Source of the DNA: Ostrinia nubilalis
Lineage: Eukaryota > Arthropoda > Insecta > Lepidoptera > Crambidae
Direction: 5' to 3'
DNA length: 64,000 nt
Assembly: GCF_963855985.1 (NCBI RefSeq)
Contig: NC_087098.1
Span: forward strand, 11,490,501-11,554,500
In this document: in pieces, positions 47,913 to 60,800 of the stretch
How positions within the stretch are numbered: position 1 is the first letter of the stretch
Layout of the letters: each line of letters starts with the position of its first letter
Made by a program: the position numbers and the translations under genes
Notes under the pieces: generated by a model
What the model saw: only the letters and a program-made list of their open reading frames with translations
Told to the model about the DNA's origin: nothing
The model's database searches: none

Positions 47913-50900
47913 CTATAATAATTCGATTTTTTCTTCAATGGGGACCACTATTACAGAACTTCTTACATCTGAAAAATAGAATAAAAATCGATATTAATGA
48001 TGTTTCCAGAACCAGTTAAATGATCAAATTATTGGGAATAATTCCAACAAATTCTGAAAATTATAAATTACGTTTTTTATGATGTATGAAATGCTTAATG
48101 GTTCTAAATGTTACTTTGAACAGTTTATTTGAAAGAAGTTTAATATTACCTCTACTGAACTTTCTGGATCTACTGAGTAATCCTGAAGCATCAAAATTAG
48201 AAACTGATGGAGGTTCAGGATGGGCAGATTGACGCTCTGAAACTAAAGAAAATAAGTATTAAGTACACAATATTACTTATCTTGTTTTTACGTAAAAAGT
48301 CTTATCCTATAATGGCTTACCTTTGCGTTTTGAAGGGTTTCGGAATTTATGAGGAGTTATACCCAAACATAATTTTGATTTGTTAGTTTTTCTTGTATTA
48401 CCTTTCTTTATCGGAATTTGGGATGTCTGAGTCTTCATTTGAATAGGCTGAAAGTAAAATATTGAATAGATTTCTAAAAAATATTTATAATCGTGGAGAA
48501 ATTATTTAAATGGTATGTTTATTACCTCAGTTGCTGTGTCAGCGATTATAAGAGTTTTAGGCGAATCCGAATCCTTTTCTTTAACTACATTTTTGGATAC
48601 AACGTTATTCAGTATATTCGTCACTAATATGTTCATTTCACTGTTATCGAACTCCAAGAGCAGTCGCTTGAACAAAAGCAGTAAAGTTGGTAAAAACGAC
48701 ATCAGTTCGAACTTCCCCGATTCTCGGTTGCTCATATTGTGCAAAAGTTCCAAATGTGTAAAAACTTCGTCTAATGTCATGAACTGCCGATATTGTACCA
48801 AAGTGTGCACTGTTTTCTTTCCAACACCTAAAAATAAGGATCTCCGTAAAAGTTGTAACATTCGCTGAAAGTGATTAACCTTATTCATATGATTTCTTTA
48901 CCTAAACTATGTTACAAGCACTCCAAAATACATAACAATTTTCTAATGTTTCGTACGGTGTTCAAATTTCGTCAATATAGTCTGCTTGGCAAGACTTATG
49001 TCTAATATCAAATCTGCTTTGATCGTGGCCTAAGAAAAGTGTAGTTTGACTTTGAGGCCAAGTGCGGCCCTCGCTTTGGGTCCTGGTAATAAACTTCTTT
49101 TGTTTACCTTCATCAATTGGCTTGCAGTAGTAGGTTACATTTATATTCTGACTCAACGGTGGATTCAACAAGTTTAGGGTGGCATTTAGAGATTCTACCG
49201 TCTCGAATTCTATAAACGCAGACTTTTTTCTGATGACTTTCTTAATATCGTTAGAAACCTTTGAACTGAAATTTAAGTATCTTCTTCCTTCTTCAAGCTG
49301 CGCAAGCTTATAAAGAAATCCAGCTGTTAATGCCTGAAATATTCGTGTAGAGTTTTATTCCAAAACTAGAACTAGAAAAGTCTTCTCGTACTATTTATAC
49401 CGACTTCATTAAATTTTTTCTTACCTGAGTTACAGCATCTCCATAATAGTCGTTTTTACATGGCCACGAAATGTAATTTACAACTATGGAATGCTCATCG
49501 AATACGTTGCATAAATCAGCATGGGCGCAGCCTTGGGTTATTTCAACTTTTTCAGTGTGCGAGCAATCTGAAAGACCCTGTAGAAAACGAACCCATAAAT
49601 AGGTAGCCATCTAAACAAACATCCAGTTACCAAACAATAAAGCCTAAATCCGATTTTGACCAAACCAGAAATCGAATCCGGGATCAACTACGTTCAAAGC
49701 TATTCCGCGCAACGCACGATAGCACGCTGGCACAGAAAACGAAGCATTCGTTTTAAAACTGAATGCACTTACTTCATTTAAAAATAAAAGCGCATTTTTA
49801 GTGTATCCTCCATTCATGTACAGAAACTTTTTGAGTATTCGCAAGTTCTTGATGATTTCTCCCGCCATACTGGTGCGGTACTTCGTGTCTTCGTTGAAGT
49901 GTATGATGAAGTCATTGTACTCGTGTTGGTTCATACAGTGACACTTTCTAGTCAGCCTTTTGTATATTGAACAGTCGTCTTCTTCTTCCTGGAAAATTCA
50001 TCAATATATACAGGATGTGCCAAAATTAGCGCGACACACACACTGCACACCGGACACGGAAGTACCTACATTGGCTTAAGGGTGCGTCCACACTGGGCGA
50101 ACGGGCTCGCGCGGCAAACTCGACATCCTGCTCCAAGCAAGAGCAGGGTGAGCAGGATGTCAAGTTTGCCGCGCGAGCTCGTTCGCCCAGTGTGAACGCA
50201 CCATTAGACGCATGTAGCAAGGCTGATTAAGTATGTCCAATTAATTAGGGCCTAAGAAATAGGCTTGTTCGATGCGTCTATTCGTCTTGGCTTCATCTAT
50301 TTTAGGACACCTGTAATATCGTGATAAAGTTATACCTGTATGTAAATTGAATCCAAAGTTTTGGCTTGTGCTTCAAGTTTTTTTATTGCGTTAGCTCCGA
50401 TTACATCAGTGACGGACGGCAACTGTAATTAATTTTTGATGGCTTTTAGGATTAAGTTCTAACTGTTCGACAGAACTTTCGGCATACGTAAGTACAAAAT
50501 TGAATCACGAACCTCATTTGATTGGGGGATAGGTTTCAAAAGTTTACTCAAGTTGAAGGCATCGTTGGGATTAAAATTCTTAGCGTGTGTTTTGGATTGT
50601 ATCTCTTCTAGAACACAAAGCAGCTTCCTTGTGCTTTCTTTGAGTTTTAATATAGTATCCTAGAACAAATGATGGATTAATTGCCTGTGCGGAAAATTAC
50701 ACTTAAAACGTGTAAATTAAGGAATGGTTTTCTAAAATAACATACATAGTTGACATGATATAGCTGTTCCGCAGAATCTTTACATTGAGAGCAGTTAATA
50801 GCATCTATGGCTTTCTGCTCGTTGTCCACTTTCTTCGACGACGCTGGACGCGAGCGCACACAGAATGGATCAGCCTTCTTCGTCTGGCACGCAAGGGTAA

Positions 50901-51036
50901 GGTCTGGGTCCAGGTAGTCACCTAAATCACTTTCCTTAACTTTAGCTTGCTCCCCAGAACTCCTCTCATTTTGAACATTTGTGAATGAATACGTAGACTC
51001 ATCATCTGTCTCGTAAGCTTCAAGGTCCATTAACAT
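47913..51036 (-). CDS. Ten-exon gene of unknown function (565 aa)
   Basis: Minus-strand exons: 51036-50746, 50659-50513, 50422-50336, 49988-49773, 49577-49425, 49333-49108, 48827-48526, 48447-48321, 48242-48150, 47968-47913 (stop TAG). All have GT-AG ends and continuous phase. The start is ATG 51036; a second Met two codons later could be used instead. The N-terminus is acidic (LEAYETDDESTYSF), the middle is helical with Cys residues (TRKCHCMNQHEYNDF, ITQGCAHADLCNVFDEH), the helical region around LMSFLPTLLLLFKRLLLEFD is too charged to be a clear membrane span, and the C-terminus is basic and Ser/Pro-rich (IKKGNTRKTNKSKL, NPSKRK), perhaps a nuclear signal. No known domain is recognised. Its 5' end is divergent from the Inturned gene, with 852 bp between the start codons. 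Confidence 0.75.
50081..50202. mobile_element. GC-rich hairpin MITE in intron 3 of the unknown 10-exon gene
   Basis: GGTGCGTCCACACTGGGCGA then ACGGGCTCGCGCGGCAAACT is mirrored by AGTTTGCCGCGCGAGCTCGT then TCGCCCAGTGTGAACGCACC; CGACATCCTGCTC pairs with GAGCAGGATGTC. The arms are about 53 nt with a loop of only about 15 nt, one of the tightest foldbacks in the window. Confidence 0.85.
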
Positions 51037-51888
51037 AATGAAATACTACTTGGGCTGAACTGTGGTTTCAGCGTTGAATTTGCAGAAAAACTTAAAAAGC
51101 AGGCATAACATTGAAACAAGTTTTTACATCGTTGAGGTGGAGTTATCAATTTACTTTAGTCATTTTTAAAGTTAAATTAATATTTTAAATAACATTTTTC
51201 AATTTTGCCATTTTTGAATTTTGTGCCAAATAGAGATCTGTCAGTCTGTCAGTCAGATAAAAGATAAAATTCTGACAAAGTTTCTGGAGCAACTTCTAAC
51301 TGAAGCTTTTGTCTACGTTTTTCGTTTTTCTGGTTTACGAAAATAAAAATCAATAAAAATGGTAATTTTGAGACCATTCTCAATTCCGTCCAACTATAAT
51401 TACCTAATTATTACATTTATTGCTCAAAAATATGTTGACTGGTAGATAATGCCATGTGATTTACTGGCATTGTGATCGCGCTTTGTCACTAGGTTAGTAC
51501 TTAATTAAGGTTTTAAATACCTAGTAAAGATTATACACAATGACATGGTATTCCTTTCAAGCTCAGTGATTTCAACTTCCAAAAGTTATGGTTATGGTCA
51601 ACGAGTCACCTCGATAACAGAGGAGGAAGGGAACCAAAAGGGGAAGTTTCATCGTGATTGGGCATTGGGTATATAATGGGCTTCGGTATTTGCATGTATG
51701 ATAATCTGTGGTTAATTTGCTGTCAATGATTGTCAATGTCAGTTCCGCTGTCAAATTGCGACGCTTTTTTTGTTTACATTTCGCGTGAAACTTGTTGCAA
51801 AGTTTCTTGCTATTTTTTTATAGTATTTCCAGTAATTTGTATGTTTATTATAAACTAGTTTACTTTACTGGAATGATTTTAAATAAGC
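51037..51888. promoter_or_regulatory. Divergent promoter region between the unknown 10-exon gene and Inturned
   Basis: 852 bp separate two start codons pointing away from each other, so both promoters should lie here. The DNA is AT-rich. CTGTCAGTCTGTCAGTCAG near 51239 and ATTGTCAATGTCAGTTCC near 51729 are short reiterations. No TATA box or Initiator could be fixed with confidence. Confidence 0.35.
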
Positions 51889-54800
51889 ATGAATAACTAT
51901 AAAAGCAAAATAAGTTACGAAAGTCCATGTGATTCAGATAACGATTGGACTAACTCTTCGGACGACTCGAAATACTCGGATTCTGAAAGGTAACTTTTGT
52001 TTAAATTCAGCGTAAATCAGAGTATGATCCGTTAAACAATGTAATAATGTTACGCTTATAAATCCACACCCTTTGACATATTTAATCACATCTCTGTGTA
52101 CATGTACAGTTTACATATTTTAGGTCCTAATCTTAACTTAAAATATTTATAGTTCTGTACCTGAATGGGATTCCGATGTAGGAGAAGATGGTGAACTATT
52201 TTATATAAAAATCAAGCCCAACGATGAAGCAGGGAATGATGCAAAATCTCCACTTTTAGAGAACTGTGAAACTTTTAAGTTGAGGAATAATTTCAAGCGG
52301 TCTTCCACCAGACGTTCCACAAAAGGTAATACAGTTAAAGCTATATTTCATTAATATAGTTGTATATTTAATTATATTAGTAAGTATACTTATAAACTTT
52401 TAACTTTTTCAGGAAGAATATTCAAGGCATTAAAAGTGAAGAGAGCAAAGAACTTAGAAAGTAATAATGGACAAAAGAAAGATGCTGGTGGTACATCCGC
52501 TGCACAGGCACAATATAAAAACATCCTTGCAGAAGATAATAACAAGTTCATTGTTATACAGGTAAGTAAAATATAAGTGGTCACTTCTGACTTTCTAAGT
52601 GAAACTTTCCTAATGTTCCAATACTTTAATTTCAACAAAATCAATTTTCAGGTCAGCAAAAATATGATCTTTGCAAGTGAAAAAAACTGCCAAATTGAAA
52701 AATTATTTGGATTGAGCTTAGAAACTCATCCTGATGGCAAAACATTGATAGTTGCAGATTTCTTGGTAGAATCCAGAGCCATTTATTTACCAAGAGTAAA
52801 AAAAGGATACTATTTACAAAAAATAAATGGAATAGATGTAAACTCTTATAATATCAACAACATCTTACAAAGAGTAGCTGAAGATCATTGCAGCCCAAAA
52901 TTAACATTCCAAATTCCATCTGGAGATTTTCATATTGGAATAGACAAATTGCTTACTATGAAAAATATACCAGATAATTCTCTCACTCAGTATTTAAAGG
53001 ACTCTATGTGTTCGATATTATACATCTGTTGCAATGATGTTGAATACAACAGTAATGATGATAAAGGGGTACTGTATTGCTATCCTAGACCATTTAATCA
53101 GAACTTTTTGTATAATACTAGAGGTGCATATATCACACTCAACCATTTGGCTCCTAAATCATTAGGCACTAGTGAGCCAATCACTTCAACAGTTCTGCAC
53201 AATGGCACACTCATAAATGTTTCATACACATCATACTATAGTGACTTATTGCTGATTGCATTTCCTAATAAAGAAGTAGACCTATTTGCTACAACAAGAA
53301 TTTGTAAAAATATTGTCAGGATTTTAGATCTATTGTATGGGTCTTTAAAAAGTTGTTTTACCAAGCCTAATAATGTGGATAAATTGGACAGCTTATTTTC
53401 TCTGATCTTTGTAACATCACTTGTTGGTATGAGGAATAGTTCTGAAAATAAGACTGCTTTGAGTGTCACAAATGTTGAGGATTTGCTAGCTGCTCATGCT
53501 GTGACTTTGCCCTTGGAAGTTAAAGTACAAATTGATGATGCAATCACAGAATTGGAGGCTGCTGATTATCGAGAATGGGTATGTAACATAGGCCTTTTCT
53601 AAATAAAATAGAATCCAGAAAATTCTGGGAACAGAATAAGGAATAAATCTTATTGATTTATTTTTTTATAAAATTAATTAATTATTCTTTTATTGCAGAC
53701 TGATGATGTGGAGCATTTTCAAAGACTGTACACAGTGATTGGGTCTTGTTTATATTACTCAGGCCACTTGTTAAGTTCACATTTGCAGGATGATGACTTA
53801 AAAGAAATTAATGCCTATTTAAAACTGACTGGAATACTCAGATTAAGTGTTGAAAAGGAATTGGAGAAACTGGTGCTATGGAAAGAAGTTTTTATCAGTG
53901 AACATAGAAAACAAAATAAAAATGATGGGAATGAATTCAGGTAAATAACACACATACAAGTAACATTCACAGTTAAGCAGTTGATTACTTGCTTAAGCAT
54001 TTTCGTTACAAATAGGAACCCACATATTTTTAACATTAGATAATATAACATATCCCCTTTCAGAATACCTGACGGGCGATGGTTTCTGCTTTTAGTGGGC
54101 AGGGGTCATTTCCTCTTAGCCACTTTGATGGAAGCAGGTGGATGCACAGAAGATGTGAGTATCAGCTAACGTAAACTTGTTTTATCAGTTTTTAGCGCGA
54201 ACACCAAGATTCGGAAGAAATAACAAACCCATTCAGCCCCCATACACAACGCAATAGATCATAGCATAGCGTCGATAGATTTCCGCTTCATTCTCTGGTC
54301 TACAATAGTTCCTTTGTTAATGGGCTATAATTCCTGTGTCATCCACACCACACCACACTCGGTATTCCTATCTCAAATTGCAGGCTACTGGAATAACGCC
54401 ACCATCGCCTTTCTACGTAGAAGAATGTGAAAGCTGCTTAGACCTGCTATACGATGTGGGCTTGAACAAGTACTTAGTGTCGTGGTTCTCATCAAACACG
54501 ATGCCTCAGCTGGAGACGTCTCCAGAGTATCTGACGAAAGTTGGCAAGAAAATACGAGATAACAGCAGTAAGTTTCAACAAATGGGTATTAATTATGACA
54601 TAGTTTACCAATACTTTTTAGGCACGGGACTATTCCCACCTCTCGTTCCCACCACTGCAACTCCTGTGTAGCCAGTATCTACAGCTTGACCACCACAAAA
54701 ACCCAACCAATGAAGGTCAAGTTTGTCCCGGGGGAAAGTTAAACTGTCATTGGACCCGCAACGAAATTAATCAGAAGAACATAGGAGGAGTTCGAAATTA

Positions 54801-57800
54801 AGGCTCGACTTCCCTCCATTGCAAAGCGGATGACAGGTGACAACATAGAGTTATGGTGACAAACAAAGGTTTAATACTTTTATTTTAAGGCACACAAAAG
54901 TAAACCTTATCACTGATTGACTGACTGACTCACTCATCACGAAATCTCAGAAACTACAAGAGTCTCAAATTTTGCATGGGGGTTCCTTTAAGAATGTAGG
55001 TGCTCACTAAGAACGGATTTTACAAAACTCCACCCAGTAAGTAGGTAAGGGGTAAAACAGGATCCACGCGTACGAAGTCGCGGGCGGCCGCTAGTCATCT
55101 ATAAAATTAGATTTTCAATTGTTTTGAAATGAGTGTTGCTTATGACATAAATTAATTATTGTATGTGTATGAATTATTGAATTAAAATATGGATAAAAAT
55201 GTATTAATAAAACAACTTTCTTGAGCTGTCAAAGTGAAGAAGTTGATTTTATTTTGTTTGTAAGAAAAAGTAAAAAAACCGGCCAAGTGCGAGTCGGACT
55301 CGCGCACCGAGGGTTCCGTACAAACCTGCAAGGTTTACAAAGTTCGTTCATTACGACAATCGAGTCATAACTATGGTATTTTTATTGCAAAATGAAATTC
55401 ATAACATTATAATGGGGAAAGTAACTACTTAAAAGGAGAATGCCCAAAAGTGGTATCGCTCGAAATCTAATTGTACATTGAGGGTACCACACCGTAAATT
55501 CCTTTCTTCATTTGTAATGATTTGCGAAAGTAGTAAGAAATTGTAAAACCTCCGGAATAAAATCCGATTTTAATAAAAAGTATTGTAACAATGAGCTGCA
55601 ATCAGCAACACCTATCACCGAGCAACGACACTACGTAGTTCGCACGGTTGTCAATAGATGGCGCTGTTCGTAGTTAGCTCGCGGTATCATTTGATTTTTT
55701 CCTGTCCTTAAGTAGTCAGGGCTAACCACAAATCCCTTTCCCCTTGCAAAATGGTATAAATAACATTGGTATGCACGCAAGATTATTTTGTGTTTATATC
55801 TGATCCTTATCAAATAACGCTAGCTTTGGCGTAGCTAGGGTTTTTTTTTAGGCAGGGTAACTATCTACAAATATAAAACAAGTATTCTAAGGTAAAACCT
55901 GTAGCTATGCCAATGGACACCATTCATTTCACTTAAACCAAAATTACGTCAAAGTCCGGAGTTTTATAAAAAAAAAATATGCGGTATGATTATTTTTTAT
56001 TTATTTATTTTTCCTATATTTGCATTATAGGTAGGTACCTACCTCAGCGTTTTGAATTTTTGCGTTGATTTAGAATTTCTCACAGTTTAGAGGCAATTAG
56101 ATTTAAGAAGTGTTTGATATGAATTTCAACTTTAATATCTCTACGCGTTCATGTGAAAAAGGGTAGGTAGTAAGTTTATAATTATTAAAAAAATATTTTA
56201 TGTCATGTAAGCAAAAATAATATTTTAAATTTTATATAACTTCAAATTTATCATTTTCGCAATTTTTCCTTTATCTGTACTATATAACGTTGCTTCGTGC
56301 CGAATTTCAAGATTCTGAGTTCACAGGAAGTACCTTGTAGGTTTTGATTCCCTAGCGTGTGACGGAAATTCGTCTAAGGTGTCGGTATAAACTGCTGTAT
56401 CTTTTGATCGCGTTAACTTAGAAGTTTGATTTTTTTACTTCTTATAGGGACAATAGATCTAGGTATTTGGTATAAATTTCAATTTGATACCTTTATTCGT
56501 TCGTGAGAAATAAGGTAGTAAGTTTCATTTTATTAAAATATTTTTATTATATTATATAACTAAAAAAATGTAATTTTCGCAATTTTTCCTATATTTGCAT
56601 TATATGACAATGCTTTATGCCAAATTTCAAGATTCTGAGTTTACGGGAAGTATCCTGTAGGTTTTGATTCCTTTGCGAGTGTCGAAAATTTGTTGAAAAT
56701 ATCGACATAATCGGCTGTATCTTTTGATTGGCTTGGCTTAGAAGTTTGATATTTTCACAGCTTAAAGGGACAATAGACCTGAGTATTTCATGTGAATTTC
56801 AGCTTGATACGTTCACGCGTTCTTGAGATAAAGGGTCTTGACAGAAGGACGGACGGACAACAAAGTGATCCTATAAGGGTTCCGTTTTTTCCTTTTGAGG
56901 TACGGAACCCTAAAAACATTAAAAACTCTTTTGTTGGTTCTCAACATAGTCTCGCGCGCGAAATGCAACACGCACTAGAATAAAAGTTATTTGTATTAAA
57001 CAATCAATGCATAAAAACTTATAATTAAAATAACTGAACTCGCAATGTACTCTTAAAATACAATTATGAAAGACAACATTTTCATGTGTATAAATCAAAA
57101 CAATCATGAAACCTAAATTTTAACATTAAATTGTCGAATAGTAGGTATGCGATTTTAACATAAACAATGAAACACACAACACTTAGCATTAATACGAAAG
57201 TAATGAAGTATAAACAATGAAATAATTATTATTGGTTTTGGAAATTGAAATTAATAAGCTAATGTAAATAACAAAACTTGGTTCAGGCTTCCTCCTTTGT
57301 ATAAAAATAAAAAGATAATAAAATGTAAAAGCAATTAAATTTACATAAAGATGAGACTTATTTTGGTCTAGAGTCCAACTTATTAGTGTAGAGTGGATCA
57401 GAGTCACTTAGACCCCGTCTTTGACCCAAAGAATGAAAAGTTTTTGCATGAAGACCTGGCACGACGACCAAGGCCTGATTACAAAATGAAGTTTGACTCC
57501 CTGAGTCTAATACAGTCTTGATGACATGAGGCATATTATTTTGCCTGTGTGAATAAGCAGTGGGAAACAAAATTTTTGTATTATTATTTGTATCAGTATG
57601 TACAGATTCACATTCACATGAATTATTATTTACAGTGTTGGATGCATGCAATGAATTAATATGTACAGGTTTTAATTGTACAAATGAGCTATTATGTATT
57701 AAAGAATTATGCGAATTCTCTTTGCATAAGTAACATGTAAAATTGTATCTACATTTTTGTGCATGCTTATTTAAACATATTTTACATAAATTGTAATTAT

Positions 57801-60800
57801 TTACATATGAAAGCCTTTCTGAATTAGTCATCAATAAAAAAGTAGGGCATTTGTACAATTTGTGATAGTCATTTTTACACAATAAACAAGGAATCATTCT
57901 TGATTTTGCATTATTACACTTTGGATTAGGTTTTGTATTACATGTTGGAATATGAAAAGACATCGACGAAGGTCTTTCTGTACGGCTCGTGTCACAAGCC
58001 GAGCTAGCCTCGAGCGAGATAGCACGTCTTTCTAAAAAACTCAACAGCGACTCTATACTGGGCATGCTACGAAAGTCCTGCTCTACATTAAACAATCTTA
58101 CAGTCAGTGAATCTAATTTTTTCATCATAACGCAAACCAATATGGAGTCCCAACTTTCTACAGGTTCATCATAACTACGTAGCGCGCTCATTTGCTGTGA
58201 AATCTGTGACACTAAGGAACGGATGTCCTGGGCAGTGCCACGCGTAATACTAGGCAGATCTAAAATAGCACTAATATGCGTTTTAATCATTAGTCCCTTA
58301 GTGTCGTATCTCCTATTCAACAAAGCAATAGCATCATCATACGACTGGTTTATGAGAGGCAAATTATTTACAAGATTCAAAGCCTCGCCCTTTAAATAAC
58401 CCTTTAAATAATATAATTTTTGTACATTGGATAACTTACAGTTTCTGCCTATTAATTCCATGAAAAGCTCCATGAATGGCTTGTATATACAGATGTTGTT
58501 ACCATCGAACGATTGGATTTCTATCGGAGGCAGCCTCGTGGTCTCGAACAGCGGCGTCGAAGCGTCCACGGCACTCGCAAACCCCAGCGGCGAAGCACTG
58601 CTGCGGCGGTCCAGAAGAGCGTCGATCCGGGAGAGGACATCGTAATAGCGGTCCTCGAACTCCTCGTCACCGTCCAACACCTCCTGGCCTTGCAGAATGG
58701 CCTCGTCCGCCAGCTGGTGGTAGCGCGCGAACGCTTTTTCTACTGCTTTCCTTCTGTTCGTCAACTCGAACACACTCGGGTCTGACTTTTTGTCCAAAAA
58801 AGTAACACATCGTGTTATAGCGGCCTTGCACTGCCCTTGTAAAAGCTTGGTTTTTTGGTTAGTGTCACCACAAACCTGGGTAGCCATAATTATCTACTGC
58901 AATCGGCAACTATGCCGGCGTTGGCCCTCGGGATAATTTTCCAGCAGCACACAAAAAAACCAATGTAAATGATGTATGGGTTTCGGCACCAAATTTATGT
59001 TGCTTATGACATAAATTAATTATTGTATGTGTATGAATTATTGAATTAAAATATGGATAAAAATGTATTAATAAAACAACTTTCTTGAGCTGTCAAAGTG
59101 AAGAAGTTGATTTTATTTTGTTTGTAAGAAAAAGTAAAAAAACATTAAAAACTCTTTTGTTGGTTCTCAACAATGAGTAAAGAAAACAAATGACGTTATA
59201 CGTTTGTGCTGCTATAAATGTTTGAAAAAACGCGTAACAACTGCTCATAAAAAGTATGTTATCTTTTCAGATTACAAATCTGAGGGTACACTAAAAACTT
59301 CGACTCTAAAGCTTCCAAAGTTCCAGTCAGAAATGAAGAAGCGTCACAGTTCGTCTGAACAAATAAACATTGGTACAAGTACCAGCGATAACTCTACTAG
59401 CAACTTCGGCAGCCATCACAGCTTGTATAACCAGTGGTACAGTGCACCGCAGAAGCAGTATAGGCACTCCAGCAATCTGGATATCAGTTATTCAGAGGAT
59501 TCTAACAGTTTGAAGAGCAATAGGTATTTTGAAAATATTTTTTTATTATGTGCCTCCTAAAATACCGGCACAACTGAAATTTATTATTTACAGTAAATAG
59601 TGAGAAAGCGTCATATATGACTCTTTTTCAGTCAGACTTTTCTCTTGCCGAGAGCGTAGTAGCGTTTCGAATGCGGCAGCGCGTCATTAAATTCCTCTTG
59701 ATGACATCAATAACGACTTATTTTAAAATAACAAATGTTATTATGTTTTTTTCAGTGAAATCAGTGACGACAGAGTCCAAGGCAGAAGAGCGGACCGCGA
59801 AAGGAATCGTAGAGATTCGTCTGGATCCGACTCGGATTGGGATAGACAGGTGATAATAACACATTGTCGTTTCAACTAAAGGACTTCCACCGTTGGATTA
59901 CTCCCCCAAGGATTTTCACAACGATCCGTCTTGCGCTGCTCGCATCCAGGTGCCCTCTGCAACCTTCACTCATCATAAGGTTGTCGGTCCATCGAGTGAG
60001 TAGGAGGCTTGCCTATTCACTCTTCCGTGCCGTGGTCGCCACTCGAGAACTATTCTGCTCCACTGGTCATCTGTTCATATTACAATAATATGGTCCTGCT
60101 CTGTCACATAAGTTTGGAAATTCTACGAGTAATAAACAAGGTCAAAAATCATTTAAGGGCCGATTTTTCAATCTTCAGATAAACAGTCAGATAGTGTTTA
60201 TTTGACAGATAACAAAATATTGCATTTTTCAATCGTCAAATAGGCTCTATTTGACGAATAACGACCGTATCTGAGGAATAAATGTATTTGCCTCTTTGAT
60301 GGCCAGATAAACGTTTATTCATTAGATAAGTCAAGGTTTCATTGACGTTTATTTTAAGGTTATTAAAAGACAGTTTAAGACAATCTAAGTTACCTTTTTC
60401 AGGAAGGCAGCAGAGCAAGCAGTAGCATTGATGTGTCTGACATAAGAAAATCCTTGCTAAATGAAATTGATCAAGTGACTACTCACAGGTTTGTGATTAT
60501 TATTCCTTAGTTTTGAGCAACTGAGTGTACTAACACTGAAATGAACTAATAATAAAATCAGAAGGCTATAATTGATTAAAAGCTTTTAAATAGAAACCGC
60601 TCGTAACGTATCTATTGTCATTTATACAAAAATATTTGTTCCAGAATAACAGCTGGCGAAGAGAACGTGTTATTTCACTTTATTCAGCTAGAGTCAGCAA
60701 AGGGTGTTCTGATTGCTCCCGTGAAAAATATTGAGGTCCAAGCCAATAATGTGTTATATTCACACATCATCAAATCTTTCAGGGCAGCCTGCACAAAAAT

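Larger units (their letters stand above)
55134..59172 (-). mobile_element. BEL/Pao-type LTR retrotransposon, non-autonomous, in Inturned intron 7
   Basis: The element lies on the minus strand. Its 5' LTR (58998-59172, 175 bp) and its 3' LTR (55134-56946, split by another element) begin and end with TG...CA and look identical where both are present. A 5-bp target duplication ATGAG flanks it (55129-55133 and 59173-59177). A primer-binding site TGGTGCCGAAACCC lies six bases inside the 5' LTR (about 58978-58991), ending in the expected tRNA-CCA complement. The internal region holds gag and the start of a protease, but no reverse transcriptase, RNase H or integrase. It is a deletion derivative that would depend on proteins from elsewhere. 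Confidence 0.88.

Noticed and set aside
54568..54671. Open frame continuing 34 codons past Inturned exon 7 as a terminal exon
   Set aside because: A strong A|GTAAGT donor at 54567/54568 joins in phase to the exon at 59271, and the family C-terminus is found downstream. Read-through would drop the C-terminal longin-like domain.
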